Shown piece by piece: positions 1 through 5,361 of a DNA stretch of 5,361 nucleotides. The stretch comes from Armatimonadota bacterium (GTDB lineage: Bacteria; Armatimonadota; Armatimonadia; Armatimonadales; Armatimonadaceae). Location: the NCBI GenBank assembly GCA_014381035.1, contig JACMIS010000840.1, positions 1-5,361 on the forward strand, given 5' to 3'. Position numbers and translations under genes: made by a program. The notes beneath the pieces were generated by a model, which worked only from the letters and a program-made list of their open reading frames with translations, was not told the DNA's origin and ran no database searches. Position 1 is the first letter of the stretch, and every line of letters starts with the position of its first letter.

Positions 1-942
1 CCATTTGCCGGTCCACAGATACGAAATCGCGTCGGTCGCGGCGAGTCGTTCCCCGGTGCCGGGCAGGAGCATACCGAACCAGGTCGGCGTCCCTTCCATC
101 TTGTCGCCCCATAAAAACGCATACGAGCCGAGGCACGCCGGTTGATTGCGGATCGAGCGCAGATAGTTTCCGAGATACATAGCGGCTTTCTCGGACGAGT
201 TCGGTTCGAGCGAGACGCCCCAGCGCGTCTTGCCGACTTCCCACGGTCCGTTCGGTCCGTACTCGGTCACGATATACGGCTTGGTAATGCCCGCTTCCTT
301 GAGCCGATCCGCCAGCGAACCCAGTCCGCCGTACGAATTGATCCCGATGATGTCGATATCCGGGCAAAGGTCCTGCACCGCCTTCGCCTTGTTGGCGTTG
401 CCGCCGATCTCCGCCGTGACGGTCATCGTCGGGTGGTTCGGGTCTTCTTTGTGCGCCATCGCCGCGATCTCCTGGATCGCTTTCCAGACCAGGGGATCGT
501 TGCCGTCGCCTTCCATCTCGTTCCCGATGCCCCACGCCAGCAGTGCCGGATGGTTCTTGAACTCGCGGATGGCGGCTTGCGCTTTCTCGAACTGCTCCTG
601 CACCATTTTCGGGTCGTCGTACTTGAAGCCGTGAACTTTGTGCCCGAGCCAGATGCCGAGCGTCATGGTCAGTCCCTGCGCGTGGGCGGCATCCAGGTCG
701 CGCTTCGCGCTCTCCACGCCCCAGGTGCGCACCGAGTTCCCCCCGAGCGACTTGAGGAGCGGCAGTTTCTGCGTCCCTCCAACACCCTTGACGAAGTATG
801 GTTTTCCCTCGCGCAGGAGTTGCCACGTCTCGCCTTTTTTAACGAGTTTGGTCATACCAGATGTTTTTCCTTGTGCGGCGGCGATATTTCCTGCCGCGAG
901 CAGGCTGATGCCTGTCCCAACAAATTCTCTGCGGTTCATCAT
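1..942 (-). CDS. Tat-exported clan GH-A (GH2/GH5-like TIM barrel) glycoside hydrolase, 3' end missing
   Basis: The frame is open from an ATG at 942 to the window edge, giving 314 residues without a stop, so the C-terminus is missing. The N-terminus has a twin-arginine pattern (NRREFVG, residues 3-9), a short hydrophobic stretch and a possible cleavage site after AAA (21-23), which suggests Tat export. The body reads as a (beta/alpha)8 barrel of clan GH-A. GIGNEMEG puts the probable acid/base glutamate at 142, and IVTEYGPNG the probable nucleophile at 227. Other family-like blocks are GGNSVRTWG (67-75) and GSYAFLWG (272-279). No N-terminal sugar-binding or immunoglobulin-like domains of full GH2 enzymes are seen. 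Substrate cannot be told. GAGG at 951-948 precedes two adjacent ATGs, at 942 and 939; the second has the better spacing (8 nt against 5). It is the last visible gene after the regulator, prepilin and lipoprotein, which suggests exported carbohydrate breakdown. The clan call is firm; the exact family is not. Confidence 0.85.
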   Translation of the reverse strand, partial: MMNRREFVGTGISLLAAGNIAAAQGKTSGMTKLVKKGETWQLLREGKPYFVKGVGGTQKLPLLKSLGGNSVRTWGVESAKRDLDAAHAQGLTMTLGIWLGHKVHGFKYDDPKMVQEQFEKAQAAIREFKNHPALLAWGIGNEMEGDGNDPLVWKAIQEIAAMAHKEDPNHPTMTVTAEIGGNANKAKAVQDLCPDIDIIGINSYGGLGSLADRLKEAGITKPYIVTEYGPNGPWEVGKTRWGVSLEPNSSEKAAMYLGNYLRSIRNQPACLGSYAFLWGDKMEGTPTWFGMLLPGTGERLAATDAISYLWTGKW

Positions 943-947
943 TTGTT

Positions 948-988
948 CCTCAAAAAGAAGCGGGCAGGGCGAATCGCCCTGCCCGCTT
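948..988 (-). terminator. Intrinsic terminator or attenuator between lipoprotein and glycosidase
   Basis: Positions 958-988 form a perfect inverted repeat with 15-base arms around a single centre base at 973; a physical hairpin would open 3-5 bases as loop. On the minus strand the GC-rich stem is followed by CTTCTTTTTG, a T-rich run. It begins 15 bases after the lipoprotein stop codon. The T-run directly touches the GAGG ribosome binding site of the glycosidase. It may end most transcripts after the lipoprotein, letting only part read through into the hydrolase, unless the hydrolase has its own promoter, which I cannot see. On the plus strand no T-run follows the stem. Confidence 0.8.
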
Positions 989-1003
989 CCACCGATGCAC
1001 CAT

Positions 1004-1276
1004 TTATTGTGCGGGTCGTCCGCCGGCGGGTCCCCGCTTGGACATATCCGCACCCGGCTCGGGCGGCTTGCCTTGGGGCGGCAACTTTGTCTCGTTCGAG
1101 ACTTTGCCGTAGGGACTGGTGCCCGTGCTGGCAGCAGTAGCTGTATTCTTCTCGACTTCACTACGCACGGCGTTATTGGCTCCGCCGCTGTCGTCGCCAC
1201 AGCCAGAAGCTAAACTTGCCAGCGACAGCGACATCACAGCGAATCCCGCGCCACGCAGACCTTTAATGGTCGTCAT
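1004..1276 (-). CDS. Small secreted lipoprotein of unknown function
   Basis: This 90-residue protein begins with a charged start (MTTIKGLR), a hydrophobic stretch and a lipobox ending LASGC, with the lipidated cysteine at residue 26. The mature part is about 65 residues, rich in Gly, Pro, Ala, Ser and Thr, without an evident fold. It contains GTSPYGKVSNETKLPPQGKPPEPG and ends in a basic, Gly/Pro-rich tail. It should be exported by Sec and anchored to a membrane. Its ATG follows immediately after the TAA of the prepilin gene, and its ribosome binding site (GAGGAGG) lies inside that gene's last codons, so the two are very likely cotranscribed and translationally coupled. From memory, small lipoproteins often follow DUF1559 prepilin genes in Planctomycetota and Armatimonadota. 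No specific function is assigned. Confidence 0.82.
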   Translation of the reverse strand: MTTIKGLRGAGFAVMSLSLASLASGCGDDSGGANNAVRSEVEKNTATAASTGTSPYGKVSNETKLPPQGKPPEPGADMSKRGPAGGRPAQ

Positions 1277-2083
1277 TTAATCCTCCTCGATAGTGAACGG
1301 AGGGCGGACGCCGTTTGCGTTCACCTTCGCCAGGTTGTCAACCCGCGACCACTTCGCATGTCCGTCGGCATACGCGACATTTAAGCCGCCGCTGTGACGA
1401 CCGGGCGTTTTTCCGATCATCGGCGGATTCAGTTGCGGGTAGAACGTCGCATCGCACGCGTCCTTGTTCTGCCAGGCGATCTCGGCGACCCCCCATCCAT
1501 CACCAGTTGCGCACGGCGGAACGAAATAAGCGCGGTATTCGGCGAGCAGAATCGTCTCCGCAGGTCGGACGATCGCAGCGGACGCTTGGCCCATCGGGTT
1601 GTTCGTCGGTACACCGTCGCCGTCGCCCCAGTAGGTCGCATTGCTGGCGTAAGAGCCGGGATTGCTCATGCTCTCGAAGTATAGCGGATCACTGATAGTC
1701 TGTCCGGGCGGCGTCATTCGGTACGGGACCACGTCCGCATCGCTGGGGCAGTTGTACACCTGGAGGCTCTTCACGTATGGAAAAATCAGGTCCATCCATC
1801 GCTGGCTTCCCGGCCAACTGTAAGGAGATGACGTATCGAACCCGACGCCGATCCAGCCCGGCACCACGGTTTCGTCGTAGTCTTGCTCGTACTGCATCGC
1901 GGCGAGTCCGAGTTGCTTCATATTGGACAGGCAGGATGTTTGACGTGCCTTGGCGCGTGCTTGGGCAAAGACCGGGAAAAGTATCGCGGCAAGAATGGCT
2001 ATGATGGCTATCACGACGAGTAGCTCGATTAAGGTAAAACCGGTTTGTTTTCGACCGGCGACGGCGGTAATTGTTTTCTGCAT
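1277..2083 (-). CDS. DUF1559-type prepilin-like protein with H-X9-DG motif
   Basis: The 268-residue protein has a class III (type IV pilin/pseudopilin) leader. The basic stretch ends GRKQTG, with cleavage expected between Gly15 and Phe16. Glu20 is the +5 glutamate, followed by a long hydrophobic helix (about 18-38). The next block ([29 protein letters not shown]) is the DUF1559 signature. Near the C-terminus His230 is followed by nine residues and Asp240-Gly241, matching the H-X9-DG motif of prepilin-processing-associated proteins. A prepilin peptidase would process it and it would sit at the cell surface or periplasm; no precise role is known for the family. The start is supported by AAGGAT about 10 bases upstream. 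It lies 78 bases downstream of the regulator gene and abuts the lipoprotein gene. Such proteins often occur in large paralogous sets near sugar-use genes, so a role in surface binding or uptake is only inferred. Confidence 0.93.
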   Translation of the reverse strand: MQKTITAVAGRKQTGFTLIELLVVIAIIAILAAILFPVFAQARAKARQTSCLSNMKQLGLAAMQYEQDYDETVVPGWIGVGFDTSSPYSWPGSQRWMDLIFPYVKSLQVYNCPSDADVVPYRMTPPGQTISDPLYFESMSNPGSYASNATYWGDGDGVPTNNPMGQASAAIVRPAETILLAEYRAYFVPPCATGDGWGVAEIAWQNKDACDATFYPQLNPPMIGKTPGRHSGGLNVAYADGHAKWSRVDNLAKVNANGVRPPFTIEED

Positions 2084-2161
2084 TGTTTTATTATCCTTTT
2101 GAACGATTCCCGGCAGCGGGAGTAAATACCGTTTCTTTCAAACGGCAAAAATGATTGCTAT
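2084..2161 (-). other. Regulator-prepilin intergenic region with two short hairpins
   Basis: This 78-base gap separates the regulator stop from the prepilin start. It holds two small inverted repeats: CCGTTT/AAACGG around a 5-base loop at 2129-2145, and TCCCG/CGGGA around a 4-base loop at 2108-2121. Neither is followed by a T-run on the minus strand, so neither is a convincing terminator. The second ends about 10 bases before the prepilin ribosome binding site (AAGGAT). They could affect RNA stability or translation, or be a weak regulator site. I see no clear -35/-10 pair here, so cotranscription with the regulator gene is possible. Confidence 0.4.
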
Positions 2162-3199
2162 CTATGCGGTGTCCCCTTCGACCAGTTGTACCGGGAGCGT
2201 TGTTACCGGGGATACCGGGCTACTCTCCTCTTCCGGGCAAAATCGCGATTCGATCTGTGCGAAAAGTTGTTCCATCGCCTGCTCCGCGATGACGTTCCAG
2301 TTCGCGGCAACCGTCAGCAGACGGCACGGCGTCAGCTTCGGGTCCATCAAGCCGTCGAAACCGGCGATAGCCAGCCCGCCGGGAACCCGTATCCCGGCCT
2401 GGCCGCACTCGCGGATCAGGTCGTATGCCGTCAGGTCATTCCAGCAACACACCGCCGTCGGCGGGTTTGGCATCGCCCGAATCTCGGCCAACGCGGGCAG
2501 AGTGTCCTCTATATCTATAGCGAACAAAGGAGCCTCGGATTCGGTTCCACGTTCGCGCATTTCGGTCAAAAACGCGCCTATGCGTCGCTCGACGGAGGCG
2601 AAACGGGTGCGTGGATACACATAACCGATCCGGCGATGCCCTCGCTCCCAAAGGTGTGCGATTAATGCGCGGGTCCCTGATTCGTCATCGCAAACCACGG
2701 AAGGGATGCCGGGCAAGGCGTCCGCGATGGCGACTACCGGCAGCGCGTCGGACTCGGCGAGCCGCTCGGCGAGCGGGTCACCGACATGTGTGTGCAGGAA
2801 TAGACCGTCCACACGCCCGTCCATCAGCTCCCCATAAATATCGTCCGTAGAAGTATCGCGCGACATGCTGTGCAGGAGCACATCGACGCGCCGCCGACTC
2901 GCGGCTTGCTGGATGCTGCCGATGATCGCCGCAAGAAATGCATTGCGGGCGTCCACATAGCCGTACCCCGTATAGAACCCGACGATGTTCGTGCGGCGGC
3001 GGCGCAGGGAGCGGGCGACGGCGTTCGGTCGGTATCCCATCTGGGCGGCGGCTTGCATCACACGAACGCGCGTGTCCTCAGCAACGCGGTATCCGGCGGC
3101 GCCAGTCAAAATGCGCGACACGGTCGGTTGCGACAAGCCCAGAGCATTGCCGATGTCTTTTGCCGTGACAGCACCCGTATTTCGCTCGCTTCTTCGCAT
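2162..3199 (-). CDS. LacI-family transcriptional regulator
   Basis: This 345-residue protein has the usual length and layout of a LacI/GalR regulator. The N-terminal helix-turn-helix covers about residues 10-33 (TAKDIGNALGLSQPTVSRIL, recognition helix QPTVSR). The hinge segment GYRPNAVARSLRRRRTNIVGF follows; its leucine normally enters the minor groove at a central CG step of the operator. The periplasmic-binding-like sensor domain includes CDDESGTRALIAHL, ERGHRRIGYVY, CCWNDLTAYDLIRE and RVPGGLAIAGFDG, and is expected to bind a sugar or related effector. The frame is open upstream to 3346, but the ATG at 3199 is preferred. It has AAAGG (3214-3210) 10 bases before it and puts the helix-turn-helix at the usual distance, and the earlier codons would cover the promoter and operators. 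It leads the minus-strand run into prepilin, lipoprotein and glycosidase genes, so it is probably their local regulator and its own. The effector is unknown. Confidence 0.93.
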   Translation of the reverse strand: MRRSERNTGAVTAKDIGNALGLSQPTVSRILTGAAGYRVAEDTRVRVMQAAAQMGYRPNAVARSLRRRRTNIVGFYTGYGYVDARNAFLAAIIGSIQQAASRRRVDVLLHSMSRDTSTDDIYGELMDGRVDGLFLHTHVGDPLAERLAESDALPVVAIADALPGIPSVVCDDESGTRALIAHLWERGHRRIGYVYPRTRFASVERRIGAFLTEMRERGTESEAPLFAIDIEDTLPALAEIRAMPNPPTAVCCWNDLTAYDLIRECGQAGIRVPGGLAIAGFDGLMDPKLTPCRLLTVAANWNVIAEQAMEQLFAQIESRFCPEEESSPVSPVTTLPVQLVEGDTA

Positions 3200-3209
3200 A
3201 AACGTTTCG

Positions 3210-3214
3210 CCTTT
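3210..3214 (-). promoter_or_regulatory. Ribosome binding site deciding the LacI-family start
   Basis: AAAGG on the minus strand lies 10 bases before the ATG at 3199. It supports this start over the longer open frame to 3346, and its first base coincides with the edge of the second operator-like repeat. Confidence 0.65.
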
Positions 3215-3231
3215 ATGTATTCGTATACGCA
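3214..3231. promoter_or_regulatory. Second operator-like palindrome (O2) upstream of the LacI-family gene
   Basis: The sequence TATGTATTCGTATACGCA is a degenerate copy of the palindrome at 3246-3263. The right half is identical, the left half is weaker (6 of 9 positions symmetric), and the central CG is kept. Together the two sites share a 17-base direct repeat (3217-3233 and 3249-3265) with a 32-base period, close to three helical turns, so bound dimers would face the same side of the DNA. It lies in the untranslated leader next to the ribosome binding site. Confidence 0.65.
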
Positions 3232-3245
3232 GAGAAAATTTGCCG

Positions 3246-3263
3246 TGCGTATTCGTATACGCA
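3246..3263. promoter_or_regulatory. Operator-like palindrome (O1) with central CG at the LacI-family promoter
   Basis: TGCGTATTCGTATACGCA is symmetric at 8 of 9 positions around a central CG step, the size and layout of known LacI/PurR-type operators. It lies immediately downstream of the proposed -10 element (3265-3270), over the expected transcription start. A regulator bound here would block its own promoter. The family link is established knowledge; that this protein binds this site is inference. Confidence 0.72.
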
Positions 3264-3264
3264 G

Positions 3265-3294
3265 AAGATACAACATGTCGTTCCCCGCTGTCAA
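3265..3294 (-). promoter_or_regulatory. Probable sigma-70-type promoter of the LacI-family gene
   Basis: On the minus strand a perfect TTGACA -35 element (3294-3289) is followed after 18 bases by TATCTT (3270-3265), a 4 of 6 match to the -10 consensus. Transcription would start near 3258, inside the O1 palindrome, leaving a leader of about 60 bases. The weak -10 and the operator position fit a repressible promoter. Confidence 0.6.
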
Positions 3295-3324
3295 GGGGTT
3301 GGTAAAAAATTCTTCGGATTGGGT

Positions 3325-3328
3325 AGGA
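3325..3328 (+). promoter_or_regulatory. Ribosome binding site for the GTG start of the topoisomerase
   Basis: AGGA lies 7 bases before GTG at 3336. No in-frame ATG occurs near the N-terminus (the first is past residue 100, inside the conserved domain), so this site decides the start. Confidence 0.7.
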
Positions 3329-3335
3329 ATAGAGA

Positions 3336-4442
3336 GTGAACGACAAAGCTAAATTAACAAGCCAGCAGGAATTGGCGAATCGCGACGCGGCAAAGTCTGC
3401 CGGACTGCGTTACGTTTCCGACGGCAAGCCGGGTATTCGCCGTGCGGGAAGCGCGGCGAATGGTTTCCGCTATCTCAATCCCGACGGCCTGGAAATAGCG
3501 GACGAAGCAGTACTCGAGCGCATTCGCAAGATCGGGATTCCTCCGGCATACGTCGACGTGTGGATCTGCCCGTACGCGAATGGCCATCTTCAAGCCACGG
3601 GGCGTGACGCGAAGAGCCGTAAGCAGTATCGCTACCATGCCAGATGGCGTGAGACCCGCGACGAGAACAAGTACGACCGCATGATGGCGTTCGGGGACGC
3701 CCTGCCCGGTCTCCGCGCCCGCATCGCCGAGGACCTGACACGTCGCGGATTGCCGCGCGAGAAAGTGCTGGCGACGGTAGTGCGGCTCCTGGAAACGACG
3801 CGGATTCGCGTCGGGAACGAGGAGTATGCGGAGGCCAACAAACACTACGGTCTGACGACGCTACGGAACCGGCACGTTTCGGTAGAGGGCGCAACCCTAC
3901 ATTTCTCGTTCGTCGGTAAATCCGGCGTCCGGCACCGTCTGGAACTAAAAAGTCGCAAACTGGCAAAGATCGTCCAGAATGTGCGCGACTTGCCCGGCCA
4001 GGAACTGTTTCAATACGTGGACGCCGAGACGGGCGAAATCAAACCGGTTCATTCCGAGGACGTGAACGAGTATCTGCAGGAAATCACCGGCGAATCGTTC
4101 ACGGCGAAGGACTTCCGAACATGGTCGGGAACCGTGCTGTGCGCGATGGAACTTGCCGCATTCGAGAATGCCTCGACGGCAAGCGCCGTGAAAGAGAACG
4201 TGGCACGAGCGATCAAGACTGTCGCGTCACACCTCGGGAACACGCCGTCCGTGTGCCGGAAGTGTTACATTCATCCGGTGGTGCTCGATACTTATGCTAA
4301 AGATGGCTTCCCGGAATCGCTCCGCGTGCCCCCCGCCGCCGCCGACGCAGATACTGTCCCAGACGCGCTGCTACCCGAGGAGCATGCCGTGCTGCAATTT
4401 TTGCGCGGGCAGGCGCAGGCGGGGCAAAACGCCCATGAATAA
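3336..4442 (+). CDS. topIB: Type IB DNA topoisomerase (bacterial, poxvirus-like)
   Basis: This 368-residue enzyme relaxes supercoiled DNA by nicking one strand through a 3'-phosphotyrosine link, without ATP or metal. The N-terminal domain (about 25-105) contains RIRKIGIPPAYVDVWICPYANGHLQATGRDAKSRKQYRYH. The catalytic domain follows. By comparison with vaccinia topoisomerase (R130, K167, R223, H265, Y274), the active site is Arg158 (RIRVGN), Lys195 (FVGKSGVRH), Arg261 (DFRTWSGT), Asn302 (LGNTPSVC) and Tyr311 (CRKCYIHP). Asn replacing His is known in bacterial members such as that of Deinococcus. Residues after about 330 are an Ala/Pro/Gln-rich tail. The start is GTG with AGGA 7 bases upstream. 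It diverges from the LacI-family gene; no clear promoter was found in the 136 bases between them. Its last 8 bases overlap the start of the next gene, so the two are probably cotranscribed. Confidence 0.95.
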   Translation: MNDKAKLTSQQELANRDAAKSAGLRYVSDGKPGIRRAGSAANGFRYLNPDGLEIADEAVLERIRKIGIPPAYVDVWICPYANGHLQATGRDAKSRKQYRYHARWRETRDENKYDRMMAFGDALPGLRARIAEDLTRRGLPREKVLATVVRLLETTRIRVGNEEYAEANKHYGLTTLRNRHVSVEGATLHFSFVGKSGVRHRLELKSRKLAKIVQNVRDLPGQELFQYVDAETGEIKPVHSEDVNEYLQEITGESFTAKDFRTWSGTVLCAMELAAFENASTASAVKENVARAIKTVASHLGNTPSVCRKCYIHPVVLDTYAKDGFPESLRVPPAAADADTVPDALLPEEHAVLQFLRGQAQAGQNAHE

Positions 4443-4791
4443 AACGTCCCCCGCCGTGGTCGGTCCTGTTTTCCGCCTTTCCGTGCCCGTCACTGAGGAG
4501 GCAGCCTATGAAGCGGTCGCCGAATATCTGGCGCAGTCAACACAGCATATGGAATTGGTAATCCACCAAAAACCGGAGTTCGGTTTATGGGTTTATTATT
4601 ATCAATCGGCGAGATACTTGCGTACCGACGATATTTCGTGGGCGCTCGCGGGAAACGGGCCGATCCTGCTGGACACCACGACGGGCGAAGCGTTCCTCAC
4701 CGGGACGGCGGAACCACCCGGGCATTACGTTTCCGCGTACATACGGTCCCGTGCGTCGAGAAGTGGCACGGATACTACGTCCGAAAAATAA
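4435..4791 (+). CDS. Immunity protein 35 (Imm35)/YrhB-like protein
   Basis: This 118-residue protein carries the signature I associate with the Imm35/YrhB family. PEFGLWVYYYQSARYLRT (47-64) is followed by SWALAGNGPILLDTTTGEAFLTGTA (68-92) and a short PPGHYVSAYI tail. Imm35 was predicted as an immunity protein of polymorphic toxin systems; E. coli YrhB has been described as a heat-induced chaperone. No toxin gene is visible beside it. The frame is open upstream to 4294, but that part is antisense to reason: it lies wholly inside the topoisomerase coding region. The ATG at 4435 starts 8 bases before the topoisomerase stop ends. No good Shine-Dalgarno is present, only a G-rich AGGCGGGG about 10 bases upstream, and a small GGGC/GCCC hairpin (4422-4434) ends right at the ATG. 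Translational coupling to the topoisomerase is likely. The family call is by remembered motif, not by search. Confidence 0.78.
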   Translation: MNKTSPAVVGPVFRLSVPVTEEAAYEAVAEYLAQSTQHMELVIHQKPEFGLWVYYYQSARYLRTDDISWALAGNGPILLDTTTGEAFLTGTAEPPGHYVSAYIRSRASRSGTDTTSEK

Positions 4792-4871
4792 ATAAATAAT
4801 GTTGCTTCGGTTTGCGGGCATTGGCACGCATCCTGCGAACAGTAATAATCGCACGAGAAACACCATGACTA
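4792..4871 (+). other. Untranslated stretch between the Imm35-like gene and its terminator
   Basis: These 80 bases follow the stop codon, starting with an A/T-rich tract (repeated AAAT) and then mixed sequence. I see no gene, tRNA-like fold or repeat in it. Short open frames here lack a ribosome binding site. Confidence 0.5.
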
Positions 4872-4913
4872 GCCCGGCTTGTAAACTTCACCGTTTACGC
4901 CGGGCATTTTTTT
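4872..4913 (+). terminator. Strong rho-independent terminator of the topoisomerase/Imm35 unit
   Basis: GCCCGGC (4872-4878), a TT bulge and GTAAAC (4881-4886) pair with GTTTAC (4893-4898) and GCCGGGC (4899-4905) around a TTCACC loop, giving 13 base pairs. An A and seven T follow (4907-4913). It ends the plus-strand unit and lies 18 bases before the stop of the converging Sir2-like gene. On the minus strand the hairpin lacks a following T-run, so it is probably one-directional. Confidence 0.92.
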
Positions 4914-4931
4914 GCCGGTGCTCGATGGCAG

Positions 4932-5361
4932 TCATAGCAGCGCCGCGATTCGCGTCAAGGCGTCCAGCGAGCCGAGAGGAATCGAAGCGCATACGCCACG
5001 CATCGGCGCGACGCAGTCCCGCGGGTTGATGCGAACCAGTGTTGCCGCCGCCGCATCCGCGACGCGTTCCGAGAGCAGGCGCACGGTCGGGATAGCCCGC
5101 CCCGCGCCGATTTCGATCACCGCGATTTTGCCGCCTTTTTCCAACACGTCGCCGAGCCATCCTTCCAAGCGACGCTCCTGCGCTTCAGAGCGGGTATGTT
5201 GCCACCGCCAGTCATTGAATAGCAGCACGTTCGGGCGGGCGAGTTGCGAGCAGTTCGGGCAACGCGGCAAGTTTCCATACGCGCGAAGCGTCACAGGATT
5301 CACCGTCACGTCCTCGCCGTTCGCGTCCCAGATGTCCCACGAACACCCGTACAGGCACTGC
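4932..5361 (-). CDS. Sir2-like NAD-dependent protein deacylase, 5' part missing
   Basis: The frame is open from the right edge to TGA at 4934-4932, giving 142 C-terminal residues. It starts QCLYGC and continues to CPNC at 34-37, matching the sirtuin zinc ribbon (cysteines 2, 6, 34 and 37). ARPNVLLFND (41-50) follows, as after the zinc module in Sir2 proteins. Then come KIAVIEIGAGRAIPTVR (78-94) and TLVRINPRD (107-115), which correspond to C-terminal NAD-binding loops. In place of the usual GTS of classical sirtuins this protein has GAG, as in a bacterial subgroup with 'IEIGAG..IPTVR'. The N-terminal Rossmann motifs and catalytic histidine are outside the window. A GTG at 5309 in this frame is not the start: conserved zinc cysteines lie before it. 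The gene converges on the topoisomerase/Imm35 unit and is not part of it. Substrate unknown. Confidence 0.88.
   Translation of the reverse strand, partial: QCLYGCSWDIWDANGEDVTVNPVTLRAYGNLPRCPNCSQLARPNVLLFNDWRWQHTRSEAQERRLEGWLGDVLEKGGKIAVIEIGAGRAIPTVRLLSERVADAAAATLVRINPRDCVAPMRGVCASIPLGSLDALTRIAALL

Noticed and set aside
142..1213. Long plus-strand open frames (332 and 191 codons, plus a nested 134) opposite the glycosidase and lipoprotein genes
   Set aside because: They are antisense to genes with clear family motifs, have no recognisable domains or ribosome binding sites, and run across the terminator hairpin.
2510..2521. Palindromic CTATATCTATAG inside the LacI-family gene as an operator
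   Set aside because: It lacks the central CG and resembles neither O1 nor O2; it lies within coding sequence and is probably chance.
3217..3265. CRISPR-like repeat pair
   Set aside because: Only two 17-base copies with a 15-base gap, palindromic around CG and placed at a promoter; an operator pair explains them better.
3200..3346. Longer LacI-family start at 3346, adding 49 residues
   Set aside because: The extra residues would be encoded by the promoter and both operator-like repeats and lie ahead of the normal helix-turn-helix position; the ATG at 3199 has a ribosome binding site.
3354..3966. Two 163-codon minus-strand frames opposite the topoisomerase gene
   Set aside because: Arg/Pro-rich shadow translations of a high-GC gene, with no motifs.
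4302..4311. Change of His to Asn in the topoisomerase active site as a sign of inactivation
   Set aside because: Asn at this position is the normal state in bacterial type IB topoisomerases such as that of Deinococcus, and the other four catalytic residues are present. The Asn codon itself is at 4239-4241.
4294..4434. Upstream extension of the Imm35-like frame to 4294
   Set aside because: It overlaps the topoisomerase C-terminus in another frame, is low in hydrophobic core residues and is not part of the family signature, which fits the start at 4435.
4799..5029. 76-codon plus-strand frame across the terminator
   Set aside because: It reads through the strong terminator into the antisense of the Sir2-like gene and lacks a ribosome binding site.

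Overview
The window looks like a chromosomal segment of a GC-rich bacterium, most likely an Armatimonadota member. The clearest hint is the DUF1559-type prepilin at 1277-2083: its N-terminus, the '[18 protein letters not shown]' stretch and its H-X9-DG motif are typical of the expanded prepilin families of Armatimonadota and Planctomycetota. This assignment rests on family recall, not on a marker gene.

Left part (1-3335, minus strand): four genes read right to left. They are a LacI-family regulator (2162-3199), a DUF1559/H-X9-DG prepilin-like protein (1277-2083), a 90-residue lipoprotein (1004-1276) whose start abuts the prepilin stop, and a Tat-exported clan-A glycoside hydrolase (942 to beyond position 1, C-terminus missing). 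A perfect-stem terminator lies between the lipoprotein and the hydrolase, and its T-run runs into the hydrolase ribosome binding site. I infer a sugar-responsive unit: the regulator controls surface proteins and an exported glycosidase. The regulator's own upstream region carries two copies of a 16-18 bp palindrome with a central CG. One copy sits just after a TTGACA promoter, which suggests autorepression.

Middle part (3336-4791, plus strand): a bacterial type IB DNA topoisomerase with a recognisable catalytic set, divergent from the regulator. Its 3' end overlaps by 8 bases a 118-residue protein of the immunity-35/YrhB type. A strong rho-independent terminator (4872-4913) closes the unit.

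Right part (4932-5361, minus strand): the C-terminal 142 residues of a Sir2-like NAD-dependent deacylase, with its zinc cysteines; the NAD-binding start lies outside the window. No RNA genes, insertion sequences, CRISPR arrays or attachment sites were seen. No stretch longer than 300 bases lacks a gene.
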